From: an uncultured Lentisphaerota bacterium
GTDB lineage: Bacteria; Verrucomicrobiota; Kiritimatiellia; RFP12; UBA1067
Length of the DNA stretch: 38,644 nucleotides
Assembly: GCA_946413265.1 (NCBI GenBank)
Contig: CAMKJU010000031.1
Span: 1-38,644, forward strand
Direction: 5' to 3'
The notes beneath the pieces are model-generated. The model was not told where the DNA came from. It searched no databases and was given only the letters and a program-made list of their open reading frames with translations. The position numbers and the translations under genes were made by a program. Shown piece after piece: positions 1 to 8,858 of this stretch; position 1 is the stretch's first letter, and every line of letters starts with the position of its first letter.

Positions 1-535
1 CGATGCCGAGGGAGAATGACTTGACGCCGTTGTAGAGCGGAAGGTTCACGAGGCACGGCGTGCCGGGCGTCCAGTCCATGGTAAGCGAACCGCCCTTTGC
101 GTTGGTGATGCGGCCCGTCTTCACGTAGCGCCAGATGCCATCCGGAGTCTGCTGATACACGTCGATGCCGCTCACGCCGGTCGAGGGCATGTGGTCCATC
201 GACAGCCCCGCCTTGTATGGGACCCACTTGAAGTGCAGCTTCTTCGAGTCGGTCGTGAAACGGAACTGCATACCGGCCGTGTGGTGCCGCATCGCCCGCA
301 CGCCGCCGTTCACTTTCGCCGTGACGTTGGAGGGAAGGCGGTCGTAGTAGTGGTCCACGTTGTCGAACGCACGCCCTTCAATCGGCAGGAGCTTGCCGTC
401 GATCCAACGCACGCCCTTCTCCGTGACCGATTTTTCCAGCGCCATGCGCGGGTCGTACTTCGCGGCGTCCGCCCCTGCGGACAACGCAACCAGAACTGCG
501 GCCGAAGCCACCAGGGTTCTCTTGAGGTTAAACAT
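1..535 (-). CDS. SGNH-hydrolase-type esterase, N-terminal part (cut by left edge)
   Basis: Open frame of 178 codons running off the left edge. It begins with ATG at 535-533, preceded by an AAAGGAG ribosome site. The first ~24 residues (MFNLKRTLVASAAVLVALSAGADA) form a signal peptide, so the product should be exported. The visible remainder includes WIDGKLLPIEGRAFDN, a stretch rich in aromatic beta-strand residues, and GIDVYQQ. This fits the N-terminal beta-sandwich domain (GxDLY family) that precedes an SGNH/GDSL esterase domain in secreted carbohydrate esterases of Bacteroidetes and PVC bacteria. The catalytic domain would lie outside the window, so enzymatic function is inferred. It starts 54 bases after the metX-metW stop and may be co-transcribed with it. 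Confidence 0.7.
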   Translation of the reverse strand, partial: MFNLKRTLVASAAVLVALSAGADAAKYDPRMALEKSVTEKGVRWIDGKLLPIEGRAFDNVDHYYDRLPSNVTAKVNGGVRAMRHHTAGMQFRFTTDSKKLHFKWVPYKAGLSMDHMPSTGVSGIDVYQQTPDGIWRYVKTGRITNAKGGSLTMDWTPGTPCLVNLPLYNGVKSFSLGI

Positions 536-589
536 TTCTTTCTCCTTTTTTAGTTCTTCCATCAATGAAACCCGTACGTCGCGCACAGG

Positions 590-2368
590 TCAATTTCGGG
601 ATATGCGCGCAACCACGCGCGAGGCGCCGAGGTTCTTGAGTCCGAGCGCGCAGAGCAGACGGCCGAAGAAGTGGTTTGACTCAGTACGTATCTCGCGAAT
701 CACGAGTCCGCTCTTCGCGCAGAGCGCACGAAAATCCTTGAGCGTCACGACGTGGATGTTGGGCGTGTCGTACCACTCGAACGGCAGCTGCGGGTTCACG
801 GGCAAGTGGCCGCGGAAAAGAAGCAGCATGCGAATTCGGTACGACGCGAAATTCGGGAACGAGACGACGGCCTCCTTTGCCTTGCTGAGAAGCCGCGTGA
901 GGAGTTCTCGCGGATACTTGACCGTCTGGAGCGTCTCGGAAAGCACCGCAACGTCGTAAGCGCCGTCGGGGATGAGGTCAAGGCCCGTATCCGCGTCGTC
1001 GAAGAGCACGTCGAGCCCGTCGCCGACACCGGCCGCGATCTTGTCGCCGTCGATTTCGATGCCCGCACCGTGTACGTGCTTTTCGTCGCGGAGGAGATGG
1101 AGCAGCGAACCCGAGCCGCAGCCGACGTCCAGCACGCGCGCGCCATCAGGCACGAGCGCCATCACGGACGCGAGCGCCGCGCGTTTCTCCGGGTAGATCG
1201 AACGGGATACATCGCCGAAGAATCCGCCCATCAGCTTGCTGAGTTCCTTCGTGTGCGTAAGGAAGCCGTCGTGGCCCACTTTGATGTCGAGGTGCGCGTA
1301 GCAGACGGACTTCCCCTGACGCAGCATGCACGAGGCGATCGTGCGGCTCTGCTCCTCGGAGAACAGCCAGTCGCCGGAGATGGAGACGAGCAAGAGACGT
1401 GACGTAATCCGCCGACACACGTCATCGAGCGAACCGTACTTCGCAGCCGCGTCGTAGCGGTCCATTGCGTGCGTGATCTGAAGATAGGAGTTCGCGTCGA
1501 AGCGCGCGAGGAACTTGCGCGCCTGGTACTCGAGGTAGCTCTCGATCGCGAACGTGGTACCGAAGCGCGAGGCGTGTTCCTCCAGCCATTTCTTGCCGCG
1601 CCTGAGCCAGTCCTCCTGCTGTTTGCGCCCGAAGCGCCGGTTGAGGAGATCGAGGGAAAGGTAGGTGATGTGCGCGACCTGGCGCGCCTGCGCAAGGCCC
1701 ATGCGCGGACCGGGACCGTCGTTGTAGTAGTCGCCGCCCTTCCAGTCAGGATCGAGCGTGATCGCGTAGCGGCCCACGATGTCGAAGGCGAGCGCCTGCG
1801 CGTTGAGCGCCGCGCCGGAGGCGATCATCACCGCCTTGTCCACTTCGCCCGGATGCGCGGTGATCCACTCGATTACCTGAATGCCACCGAAGCTGCCGCC
1901 GACGAGTCCCGCGAGGTGCGTGACGCCGATTTCGCGCAGGAACGCGCGGTACACCTCGACCGTGTCGCCGATCGTGAAACGCGGGAACGACGAGCCGTAG
2001 GGACGGCCCGTGGCCGGATTCGTTGAAGAGGGACCTGTCGTGCCCTTGCAGCCGCCGAGCACGTTTGCGCAAACCACGCGGTAGCGGTTCGTGTCGATGG
2101 CCTTGCCGGGACCGACGACGGAATCCCACCAGCCGCTCGCGGACTCCTCGCCGGGGTGGCGTCCGGCAACATGCGCGTCGCCGGTGAGTGCGTGGCAGAT
2201 GAAGATGACGTTGTCATTCTCGGGGCGCTCGAGTCCGCAGCTCTCCCACGCCACGTCGATGCGCGCGAGGGTGCCGCCGTCCTCGAGGCGAAAGCCCCCG
2301 GACGGCAGCGTGAGCGTCGTTACATGAGGTTCGACGACCCCGACGGTCTGGTGTTCAGCGGCTTCCAC
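590..2368 (-). CDS. metX-metW: MetX-MetW fusion: homoserine O-acyltransferase with C-terminal MetW methyltransferase-like domain
   Basis: 592 residues. Residues ~1-380 are an alpha/beta-hydrolase of the MetX family: the oxyanion/substrate motif CANVLGGCKGTTGPSS, nucleophile Ser at about 158 in GGSFGG, Asp near 333 in SGDWLF and His near 366 in GHDGFL. MetX acylates homoserine, the first committed step of methionine synthesis. Residues ~395-592 are MetW-like, with a SAM-binding motif VLDVGCGSGSL and VVSFPNFASYR. MetX and MetW are normally separate adjacent genes; here they form one chain. MetX homologues can use acetyl- or succinyl-CoA, and the acyl donor cannot be read from this sequence. The start is GTG, 7 bases after the secDF stop, so translation is probably coupled to secDF. 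An out-of-frame ATG lies two bases upstream. Confidence 0.9.
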   Translation of the reverse strand: MEAAEHQTVGVVEPHVTTLTLPSGGFRLEDGGTLARIDVAWESCGLERPENDNVIFICHALTGDAHVAGRHPGEESASGWWDSVVGPGKAIDTNRYRVVCANVLGGCKGTTGPSSTNPATGRPYGSSFPRFTIGDTVEVYRAFLREIGVTHLAGLVGGSFGGIQVIEWITAHPGEVDKAVMIASGAALNAQALAFDIVGRYAITLDPDWKGGDYYNDGPGPRMGLAQARQVAHITYLSLDLLNRRFGRKQQEDWLRRGKKWLEEHASRFGTTFAIESYLEYQARKFLARFDANSYLQITHAMDRYDAAAKYGSLDDVCRRITSRLLLVSISGDWLFSEEQSRTIASCMLRQGKSVCYAHLDIKVGHDGFLTHTKELSKLMGGFFGDVSRSIYPEKRAALASVMALVPDGARVLDVGCGSGSLLHLLRDEKHVHGAGIEIDGDKIAAGVGDGLDVLFDDADTGLDLIPDGAYDVAVLSETLQTVKYPRELLTRLLSKAKEAVVSFPNFASYRIRMLLLFRGHLPVNPQLPFEWYDTPNIHVVTLKDFRALCAKSGLVIREIRTESNHFFGRLLCALGLKNLGASRVVARISRN

Positions 2369-2375
2369 ATCGGCG

Positions 2376-4916
2376 TTACTTCGAGGTTCCCTCGGCCGTG
2401 AACTTCGGACGGCGGCCCTTGTAGAACCACATCATGATCGGCGTCGCGATGAACACCGAGGAGTAGGTACCAGCGACCACGCCGATGAGCATCGTGAGCG
2501 CGAAGTCGAAGATCGAGCCGTCGCCGAACGCGAAGAGCGCGAGCACCGCGAAGAACGTGGTGAGCGAGGTGATCACCGTACGGCTCAGGCACTCATTGAG
2601 GGCGCGGTTGCAGAGGTCGATGAACGAGCTCTTTTGGTCGCGGCGCAGGTCTTCGCGGATGCGGTCGAACACCACGATCGTGTCGTTCACCGAGTAGCCG
2701 ATGATCGTGAGAAGCGCGGTGATGACGAGCAGGGACACCTGGCGTCCGCAGAGCGAGAAAAGGCCGAGCGAGATCAGCGCGTCATGCGCAAGCGCCACGA
2801 GCGCGCCGAGGCCGAAGCCGAACTCGAAGCGGAAGGCGACGTAGATCAGGATCGCACAGAGCGAGAAAATCACGGCCCACGTGCCGGACTTCTTGAGGTC
2901 CGCGCCCACGACCGAACCAATTTCGCTCGCGTCGCGAATCTGGATGCCTGAGTCCGGGAACGCGCCCTGGAGCAGCTTCGTCACGTGGCCCGCCACGTCC
3001 GCAACGCCCTTGTCCTTCGCGTTGTCGGACGTGTAGCCCGTCTTGACGAGGAGCTTCTCGGCGCCCTGGGTCTGGATGACCGTGGCGTTGTCGAACGGGT
3101 CAAGCGTCTTGCGCACGTCGGCGACGGCCGGCATCTTGCCCTCCTTCACGTCGAACACGATCGAGGTGCCGCCCGTGAGGTCCACGGCAAGGACGGACGC
3201 GGGCTTCACCGCCGCGCGGATGCCGAAGATGGCGACCGTGACGACGACTGCGGCGAGGGACGCGATGGAGGCGAACCTGCCGATCCTCACGAAGTCGACG
3301 TTCGGGACCTTCTTGAAGATGTTGAGCATCTTGAAGGGCTTCACCGATTCGGGGTTCGTGGTCTTCTCGAACACGAGGCGCGTGACGACCACGGCCGTGA
3401 ACATCGAAATGACCACGCCCGCCGTGAGGGTAATAGCGAAGCCACGCACCGGACCCGTACCGACGATGAAGAGGATGACGCCCGTGACGATCGTCGTGAT
3501 GTTCGAGTCGAGAATCGCGGTGAAGGCGCGTCCGTAGCCGTTCTTGATGGCGGTGCCGACGGAGGCCTTGCCCGCGAACTCCTCGCGGATACGCTCGAAT
3601 ATGATCACGTTCGCGTCCACGGCCATGCCGAGCGTGAGGACGATACCCGCGATGCCGGGCATCGTGAGGACGGGCAGCTGAAGCGACCCGGACGCGCCCA
3701 TCGAGGCGTCCTTCGCGAACACGCCGAGGATGTTGGCTACGATCACGAGCGCAGCGGGAAGGAGCACGATGTCGAGGAACAGCGCAACGTCGGCAATCAA
3801 GCCGGCATACCAGTAGTAGGCGAGCATGAATAGCGCAACCAGCGCAAAACCGAGCATGGCGGCCACCATGCCGGCCTGCTTCGCGTCCTCGCCCACGGTG
3901 GGCGAGACGGACTCCTCGGCGAGCAGCTTGAGCGGCACGGGCAGCGCGCCGGCGTTAAGGTCGTTCGCAAGGCGCTGCGCCTCAGCCACGGTGAAGCTGC
4001 CGGAGATCTGCCCACTCGTCTCGATCTCGCTCTGGAGAACCGGCGCGGAAATGAGCGTACCGTCCAGAATGATCGCGAGTTCGCGGCCGCGGTCGGTGGA
4101 GTTCTTCGCGCCATGGGCGATGTAGTTGCGCGTAAGCTTGCGCATGAGGTTGCCACCCTTGCTGTTGAGCTTGAAGCCGACCACGGGACGCCCAACCTGA
4201 TCGCGCTCGACGTTGGCCTTCACGAGGTACTCGCCCGTCAGTTCCGTCCTGCGGCTCACGTAGTTCGGGCGGTACGAGTTGCCCTTGTCCTTCTCCAGCA
4301 TGAACTGGTAGCCCTGCGGCGGCCGGCCGAACGAGGCGAGACGCGTCTTGTAGCCCGGCCGCTTGGCGATTTCCACGTAGTTCGTCGCACGGGCGAAACC
4401 CTCGCCCGCCGAGCTGAGCACGTAGCCTTCGGGAATCTTGCCGGACGACATCAGCTTGCTGGCAAGTTCCTGGTTGCGGGGGTGCGTGAGGCGGAATTCA
4501 AGATAGGAGGCACTCTGCAGCGAACGCTTAGCCTCGGCGCGCGTGGCGTCGTCGATGCCCGGCAACTGCACGAGAAGGCGATGGCCCTTCATGCCCTGGA
4601 TCACGGGCTCGTTCATGCCCATGCCGTCTACGCGGCGACGCACAACCTCGACGATGCGGTCGTCGCAGCCGGCCAGTGCCTCGTTGACTTTGGCCTGGAT
4701 GGACGCCGTGTCGTTCGTATCCGCGACCTGTGCCATCACGGATTCACGAAGCGCCTCCTCGTCCACGCCGAGGGTGAAGGACGTGCCGCCCTTCAGGTCA
4801 AGCCCTAGGCGAATCTTCTCGCCCAGCGGCGTCGTCACGCAGACGGAAAAGATCGCAACGGCCAGCAGAACCAGCCATTTCCAAGCGTTTTCACGAATCG
4901 ATGAATCGAAACTCAT
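2376..4916 (-). CDS. secDF: SecD-SecF fusion protein translocase subunit
   Basis: 846 residues. It is an inner-membrane RND-family protein that uses the proton gradient to help pull preproteins through SecYEG. The SecD half (~1-510) has an N-terminal TM, the GLDLKGGTSF motif, a large periplasmic domain and a five-TM block containing GMAVDANVIIFERIREE. The SecF half (~540-846) has LTGGTSIVFDV, then TM segments with YSVNDTIVVFDRIRE. Both conserved Asp/Arg TM4 motifs are intact. Fused SecDF is common in PVC, Bacteroidetes and Bacillus. The start ATG is preceded by a GAGG-type site (ATGAGGTTTAAAAA) and a near-consensus promoter. It is followed at 7 bases by metX-metW. Confidence 0.96.
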   Translation of the reverse strand: MSFDSSIRENAWKWLVLLAVAIFSVCVTTPLGEKIRLGLDLKGGTSFTLGVDEEALRESVMAQVADTNDTASIQAKVNEALAGCDDRIVEVVRRRVDGMGMNEPVIQGMKGHRLLVQLPGIDDATRAEAKRSLQSASYLEFRLTHPRNQELASKLMSSGKIPEGYVLSSAGEGFARATNYVEIAKRPGYKTRLASFGRPPQGYQFMLEKDKGNSYRPNYVSRRTELTGEYLVKANVERDQVGRPVVGFKLNSKGGNLMRKLTRNYIAHGAKNSTDRGRELAIILDGTLISAPVLQSEIETSGQISGSFTVAEAQRLANDLNAGALPVPLKLLAEESVSPTVGEDAKQAGMVAAMLGFALVALFMLAYYWYAGLIADVALFLDIVLLPAALVIVANILGVFAKDASMGASGSLQLPVLTMPGIAGIVLTLGMAVDANVIIFERIREEFAGKASVGTAIKNGYGRAFTAILDSNITTIVTGVILFIVGTGPVRGFAITLTAGVVISMFTAVVVTRLVFEKTTNPESVKPFKMLNIFKKVPNVDFVRIGRFASIASLAAVVVTVAIFGIRAAVKPASVLAVDLTGGTSIVFDVKEGKMPAVADVRKTLDPFDNATVIQTQGAEKLLVKTGYTSDNAKDKGVADVAGHVTKLLQGAFPDSGIQIRDASEIGSVVGADLKKSGTWAVIFSLCAILIYVAFRFEFGFGLGALVALAHDALISLGLFSLCGRQVSLLVITALLTIIGYSVNDTIVVFDRIREDLRRDQKSSFIDLCNRALNECLSRTVITSLTTFFAVLALFAFGDGSIFDFALTMLIGVVAGTYSSVFIATPIMMWFYKGRRPKFTAEGTSK

Positions 4917-4954
4917 TTTTTAAACCTCATTTGTCCTTAAGAAACGGAACGAAT

Positions 4955-4983
4955 ATTATAGTATATCGGCGGCGGATTGACAA
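4955..4983 (-). promoter_or_regulatory. sigma70-type promoter of secDF
   Basis: Minus-strand reading gives -35 TTGTCA (4983-4978), a 17-base spacer and -10 TATAAT (4960-4955). The secDF ATG lies about 38 bases below the -10 box. One mismatch to consensus in twelve positions, with ideal spacing, makes this one of the clearest promoters in the window. Confidence 0.85.
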
Positions 4984-5068
4984 GGGGGAACCTTCAAAGT
5001 AATGAAAACTTCTTTTTCGGGCCATTCCCAGGGGAGTATGACCAACTTTTGCGCCCTTGCCGCACGAT

Positions 5069-5098
5069 GTGACAAGGCCGCCTCGGCCTTGCGGTCAC
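5069..5098. repeat. GC-rich hairpin downstream of pth
   Basis: Inverted repeat CAAGGCCG-CCT-CGGCCTTG, extended by GTGAC/GTCAC around a 3-base bulge. It lies between the pth stop and the secDF promoter. No T tract follows on the minus strand, so it is a REP-like or factor-dependent hairpin rather than a classic intrinsic terminator. Confidence 0.5.
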
Positions 5099-5128
5099 CC
5101 TCCCACTGCTGCAACGTCTTCCTCCTAC

Positions 5129-5725
5129 CTAGGCATTAGGTGTTTGTGGAACGGCTGTCCAGCCATTCCACGCGTTCATCGCCGCCTGGGGCGAGGAGGA
5201 GATGATTGCCGCCGCCGCCTGCATGGCGGCCGGCACGACCTTGTCCATCACCGCTCGCGTATCAGGATCGAATTTCCCGAGTACGTGGCCAATCACCTCC
5301 GAACGGTCGCGCGCGTCGCGTCCCACGCCCACGCGCAGGCGCGTGAACGCCGGCGTCCCCACGCGCTCGATGATGCTCTTGAGGCCGTTGTGTCCGCCCG
5401 CGCTCCCGCCCACGCGGATGCGGATGCGGCCCACAGGCAAATCAATGTCGTCGGAAATGACGAGCAGATCCGCCGGCGTCGCGTTGTGGTAGCGCACGAC
5501 AGGCGCCACGGAGTCGCCCGAGAGGTTCATGTACGTCATGGGCTTCAGGAGCAACACCTTCTGCCCCGCGAACATCCCCGTGGCGAGTTCTCCCTTGAAC
5601 GACGCCGATGCCTGCCACGTGGCGCCAATCTCCTGCGCGATGGCGTTTACCACCTCGAAGCCAATCGAGTGCGGCGTATTCGCATACTGCGCACCCGGAT
5701 TACCCAATCCCGCAATGACTTTCAT
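5129..5725 (-). CDS. pth: Peptidyl-tRNA hydrolase
   Basis: 198 residues, the usual Pth length. It hydrolyses peptidyl-tRNA released by abortive translation. The family signature starts at residue 1: MKVIAGLGNPGAQYANTPHSIGF, with the catalytic His at 19. ISDDIDLPVGRIRIR carries the conserved Asp, and GGSAGGHNGLKSI is the substrate-binding loop. The family's TRHN is TPHS here, a mild deviation. The ATG at 5725 overlaps the ispE stop as ATGA, so translation is coupled to ispE. Longer upstream starts in the same frame would only add low-complexity sequence overlapping ispE. Confidence 0.95.
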   Translation of the reverse strand: MKVIAGLGNPGAQYANTPHSIGFEVVNAIAQEIGATWQASASFKGELATGMFAGQKVLLLKPMTYMNLSGDSVAPVVRYHNATPADLLVISDDIDLPVGRIRIRVGGSAGGHNGLKSIIERVGTPAFTRLRVGVGRDARDRSEVIGHVLGKFDPDTRAVMDKVVPAAMQAAAAIISSSPQAAMNAWNGWTAVPQTPNA

Positions 5726-6516
5726 CTTTCTTCCTTCTTCCACCCGAATACGGCGCTGCCGCTGCCGGACATCTGGACGCCCTCCAGCCCTTCCGACTCC
5801 ATCTCCGCGATTGTTTCGGCAATGACTGGATAGAGCCGACACGCCGCCGGCTGCAAATCGTTGCGGCACTTCCCGCGATCCTCTTCGCGAAACTCCGCAT
5901 ACACCCGCGCCGTGGAGGCATTCACATCCGGAATGCGCAAAACGAAATGTTCATCGAAAGGCCGCGACAAGCGCGGCCCTCCCGTGGTAGGGCGCGCTCG
6001 CCGAGCGCGCCGCTCGTCCGCATCCAACGCCATCACCCTCTCCCCGCGTCCTTCCATCATCACCAATCCCACGCCCGCGCCCCCCAGCACGAGTGCCGGC
6101 ACATCTGACCCCACCTCCGCGCCAACCGCGCACAACCGCTCCGTCGACAGCCCCACCCCCCACAGCGTGTTCAGTCCGTTCAGCACGGCGGCGGCATCCG
6201 CCGACCCGCCGCCCAACCCCGCGCCGGCGGGGATGCGCTTGACAATGCGGATGCGCACGCCGCGCGACACGCCGCACGCCTTCTGCAAGGCGCGCGCCGC
6301 GCGCACGGCGAGGTTCTTCTCGTTCGGCACGTCCGGCACCTCCAACCCGTCGCCCACCATCTCAACCGACACTTCACCCGTCGGCGCGTCCTGTAGCTCC
6401 ACGTCGTCGTGGAGCGGAATCGCCGCGACGATGCTCCGTAGTTCGTGGTAGCCGTCGGGACGCGTCCCGAGCACCTCAAGCGTGAGGTTGATTTTGGCGT
6501 GTGCTTCGATTCGCAT
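5722..6516 (-). CDS. ispE: 4-diphosphocytidyl-2-C-methyl-D-erythritol kinase
   Basis: 264 residues, GHMP kinase superfamily. It phosphorylates CDP-methylerythritol in the MEP pathway of isoprenoid synthesis. The N-terminal motif AKINLTLEVLGTRPDGYHEL binds substrate, PAGAGLGGGSADAAAVLNGL (~92-111) is the ATP-binding glycine loop, and MSGSGSAVFGW near the C-terminus is the third GHMP motif. A basic insertion (DADERRARRARPTTGGPRL) in the middle is lineage-specific. It overlaps pth by 4 bases and starts 10 bases below the pfp stop. Confidence 0.95.
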   Translation of the reverse strand: MRIEAHAKINLTLEVLGTRPDGYHELRSIVAAIPLHDDVELQDAPTGEVSVEMVGDGLEVPDVPNEKNLAVRAARALQKACGVSRGVRIRIVKRIPAGAGLGGGSADAAAVLNGLNTLWGVGLSTERLCAVGAEVGSDVPALVLGGAGVGLVMMEGRGERVMALDADERRARRARPTTGGPRLSRPFDEHFVLRIPDVNASTARVYAEFREEDRGKCRNDLQPAACRLYPVIAETIAEMESEGLEGVQMSGSGSAVFGWKKEER

Positions 6517-6526
6517 GGCAGCAGGG

Positions 6527-7720
6527 TTAGAGGATTTCGCTGTGTGGCAGGGTTCCGACGATCGGACGCGCGTAGGCGAGAAACGCCTTCGTGACGTCGT
6601 GTCCGTTCGGCGCGATGAACGCGTCCGGCACGCTCCGCGTGTACTTCGCGGCGTTCGCGACGGGCTGCGCCTCGAACGTGACGGCGTACTTCGCGCCCGG
6701 CTTGCGCACGATGGCGATCGTGCCCTTCGTGAGCTTCCCCTTCAGCGCGGCCTTCACGGCGGCGGCGCCAGCGGCGCGCGCCTCCTTCTGGTCCGTCTTC
6801 GAGGCGATACCCGGGAACGAGCGCTGCAAATAACCGAAGGTGTCCGCACGCACGCGCGAGACGCCCGCCTCGGACTTCAGGTGCTTCGCGAGGAAGTCGC
6901 CGAGCGCGCCGGTGCCCGAGAGCTGGAGGTTGCCGTGGGAGTCGCGTTCGCCGCCCGCGAACTTCTTCGCGAACAGCTCACCCTGCGCGTCGCGGATGCC
7001 CTCCGAGACGGCCACCACGCAGCGGCCTTCCTTCTTCATCACGGCCTGTACGTCCTTCACGAACCCGTCGAGCGAGAACGGACGTTCGGGCAGGTAGATG
7101 AGGTGCGGACCGTCCCCACGGTTTTCGCGGGCGAGCGCGGAGGCCGCCGTGAGGAAGCCCGCATCGCGTCCCATGATGACGTCGATCTTCACGCCGCCGA
7201 GCGCGCGGTTGTCGAGGTCGTCGCCCTTGAGCGCGCACGCCACGAACCGCGCGGCGGAGCCGAAGCCCGGCGTATGGTCGCAGCTGCGCAGGTCGTTGTC
7301 GATCGTCTTGGGGATGTGGTAGCAGACGAGCGGATAGCCCTCCTTCTCGGCCTCCTCCGCCACGATGCGCGCGGCGTCGGCGGAGTCGTTGCCGCCGATG
7401 TAGAAGAAGTAGCCGACCTTCCGGCGGCGGAACGCCTCGAAGATCTTGCGGCAGTCGTCCGCCGACGGCTTGAGCCGACAGCTACCGAGCGCGGAGCTCG
7501 GCGTGTCGGCGATGGCGTTCAGCTTCGCGACGGACGGCTTGCGCAGGTCCACGTAGTCGCCGGCGAGGATGCCGGCGATGCCGTGGCGCGCGCCGAGGAT
7601 CTTGCCGATGCCCTTCGCGGCGCGGGCGGCAAGCACTGCGCCGACGAGGGACTGGTTGATCACCATGGAGGGACCGCCCGACTGGGCGATCACCATGTTC
7701 ACGGAGGACTTCGCCTTCAC
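6527..7720 (-). CDS. pfp: 6-phosphofructokinase, probably pyrophosphate-dependent
   Basis: 397 residues. It interconverts fructose 6-phosphate and fructose 1,6-bisphosphate in glycolysis. The motif at ~107-112 reads GGNDSA; an Asp at the second variable position in place of the Gly of ATP-PFKs (GGDGS) is the recognised signature of PPi use. PKTIDND (~138-144), with Lys in place of the Gly of PGTIDND, supports the same. MGRDAGFLT and the C-terminal half are typical of group-III PFKs. PPi rather than ATP is therefore inferred and untested. The start is GTG with GGGAG upstream, 3 bases after the guaA stop. It would act below the hexokinase encoded at 12.1-13.4 kb. Confidence 0.88.
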   Translation of the reverse strand: MKAKSSVNMVIAQSGGPSMVINQSLVGAVLAARAAKGIGKILGARHGIAGILAGDYVDLRKPSVAKLNAIADTPSSALGSCRLKPSADDCRKIFEAFRRRKVGYFFYIGGNDSADAARIVAEEAEKEGYPLVCYHIPKTIDNDLRSCDHTPGFGSAARFVACALKGDDLDNRALGGVKIDVIMGRDAGFLTAASALARENRGDGPHLIYLPERPFSLDGFVKDVQAVMKKEGRCVVAVSEGIRDAQGELFAKKFAGGERDSHGNLQLSGTGALGDFLAKHLKSEAGVSRVRADTFGYLQRSFPGIASKTDQKEARAAGAAAVKAALKGKLTKGTIAIVRKPGAKYAVTFEAQPVANAAKYTRSVPDAFIAPNGHDVTKAFLAYARPIVGTLPHSEIL

Positions 7721-7723
7721 CGC

Positions 7724-8731
7724 TTACTCCCACTCGATCGTGGCCGGGGGCTTCGGCGTGATGTCCCACACCACGCGGTTGGCGCCCTTGACCTTCGTGG
7801 CGATCTTCTCGGCCACCTTCGTGACGAACGCGAACGGCAGCGGGACGACGCCGGCCTTCACGAACTGGCTCGTGGAGATCGCGCGGATGGCGATCACGTA
7901 GCCGAACGTGCGCGCGCCGTTCTTCACGCCGACGCTCTTGACGTTCGTGTTGATCGCGAAGAACTGCTGGGCCTTCTTGTCGAGGCCGGCCTTGTGCATC
8001 TCGTCGCGGAAGATGAAGTCCGCCTGGCGCAGGATGTCGAGCTTCTCCTTCGTAAGCTCGCCGATGCAGCGCACCGCGAGACCCGGACCCGGGAACGGCT
8101 GGCGCATGACCATCTCCTCGGGGATGCCGAGCGCCTTGCCCACCTTGCGCACTTCATCCTTGTAGAGGTACTTGACCGGTTCGACGAGTCCCTTGAAGAT
8201 GATGTCCTTGGGAAGACCGCCCACGTTGTGGTGCGCCTTCACGGCCTTGTGTCCGCCCACGCCGGACTCGATGATGTCCGGGTAGATCGTGCCCTGGCCG
8301 AGGAACTCGATGTCGCCGAGCTTCTTCTTGAGGTCGCGCGCGACGTCGGCGAACAGCGTGATGAACTCGCCGCCGATGCACTTGCGCTTCAGCTCGGGAT
8401 CCGTGATGCCCTTCGCCTTGTCGAGGAAGCGCTTCTCGGCGTCGATCTGGATGAGGTTGATGCCGAACTTGCCCTTGAAGACCTTCTTGACCTCCTTCGC
8501 CTCGTTGAGGCGCATGCAGCCGTGGTCCACGAACACGCATGTGAGGTTCTTGCCGATGGCCTTGTGGAGCAGCACCGCGCACACGGAGCTGTCGACGCCG
8601 CCGGACATCGCCAGCAACACCTTCTTGTCGCCCACCTGGGCGCGGATCGCCTCGATCTCGGCCTTGATGTAGGCCTTAACGTTCAGCTTCTTGCCGACTT
8701 TCGCGGCGCGTTCCTTTTCTGCCTGGTTCAT
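7724..8731 (-). CDS. guaA: GMP synthase, ATP-pyrophosphatase/dimerisation part only
   Basis: 335 residues. It amidates XMP to GMP. SGGVDSS is the PP-loop of the N-type ATP pyrophosphatase domain. FLGQGTIYPDIIES, GLPKDIIFKGLVEPVKYLYKDEVR, MRQPFPGPGLAVR and the C-terminal KPPATIEWE are GMP synthase dimerisation-domain signatures. The usual bacterial enzyme is ~510-525 residues with an N-terminal class-I glutaminase, which is absent here. The start MNQAEKERAAKVGKKLNVKA (AAGGA site upstream) directly precedes the synthetase domain, and upstream in-frame sequence is not glutaminase-like. A separate GuaAa-type glutaminase, or use of ammonia, is implied. Confidence 0.92.
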   Translation of the reverse strand: MNQAEKERAAKVGKKLNVKAYIKAEIEAIRAQVGDKKVLLAMSGGVDSSVCAVLLHKAIGKNLTCVFVDHGCMRLNEAKEVKKVFKGKFGINLIQIDAEKRFLDKAKGITDPELKRKCIGGEFITLFADVARDLKKKLGDIEFLGQGTIYPDIIESGVGGHKAVKAHHNVGGLPKDIIFKGLVEPVKYLYKDEVRKVGKALGIPEEMVMRQPFPGPGLAVRCIGELTKEKLDILRQADFIFRDEMHKAGLDKKAQQFFAINTNVKSVGVKNGARTFGYVIAIRAISTSQFVKAGVVPLPFAFVTKVAEKIATKVKGANRVVWDITPKPPATIEWE

Positions 8732-8812
8732 CTTTTTTCCTTTTTCTTGAAAATCACGGCATACTGAGGCAACCCGCGTCCCGCCGGTCGCGCCACGCGC
8801 CGCAACGCCGAA

Positions 8813-8841
8813 ATGATACCAAAATTTCCCCCTCCGCGCAA
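8813..8841 (-). promoter_or_regulatory. sigma70-type promoter of guaA-pfp-ispE-pth
   Basis: On the minus strand, -35 TTGCGC (8841-8836), 17-base spacer, -10 TATCAT (8818-8813). It lies in the 127-base gap upstream of guaA and leaves a ~75-base leader. The tight spacing downstream (3, 10 and -4 bases) suggests one transcript through pth. Confidence 0.65.
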
Positions 8842-8858
8842 TCACAGAAAAACTATCG

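Noticed and set aside
6482..8767. Long plus-strand open frame (761 codons) opposite ispE, pfp and guaA
   Set aside because: It is a GC-rich antisense shadow: Arg/Ala/His/Glu-biased, no recognisable domain, and fully opposite three well-supported genes.
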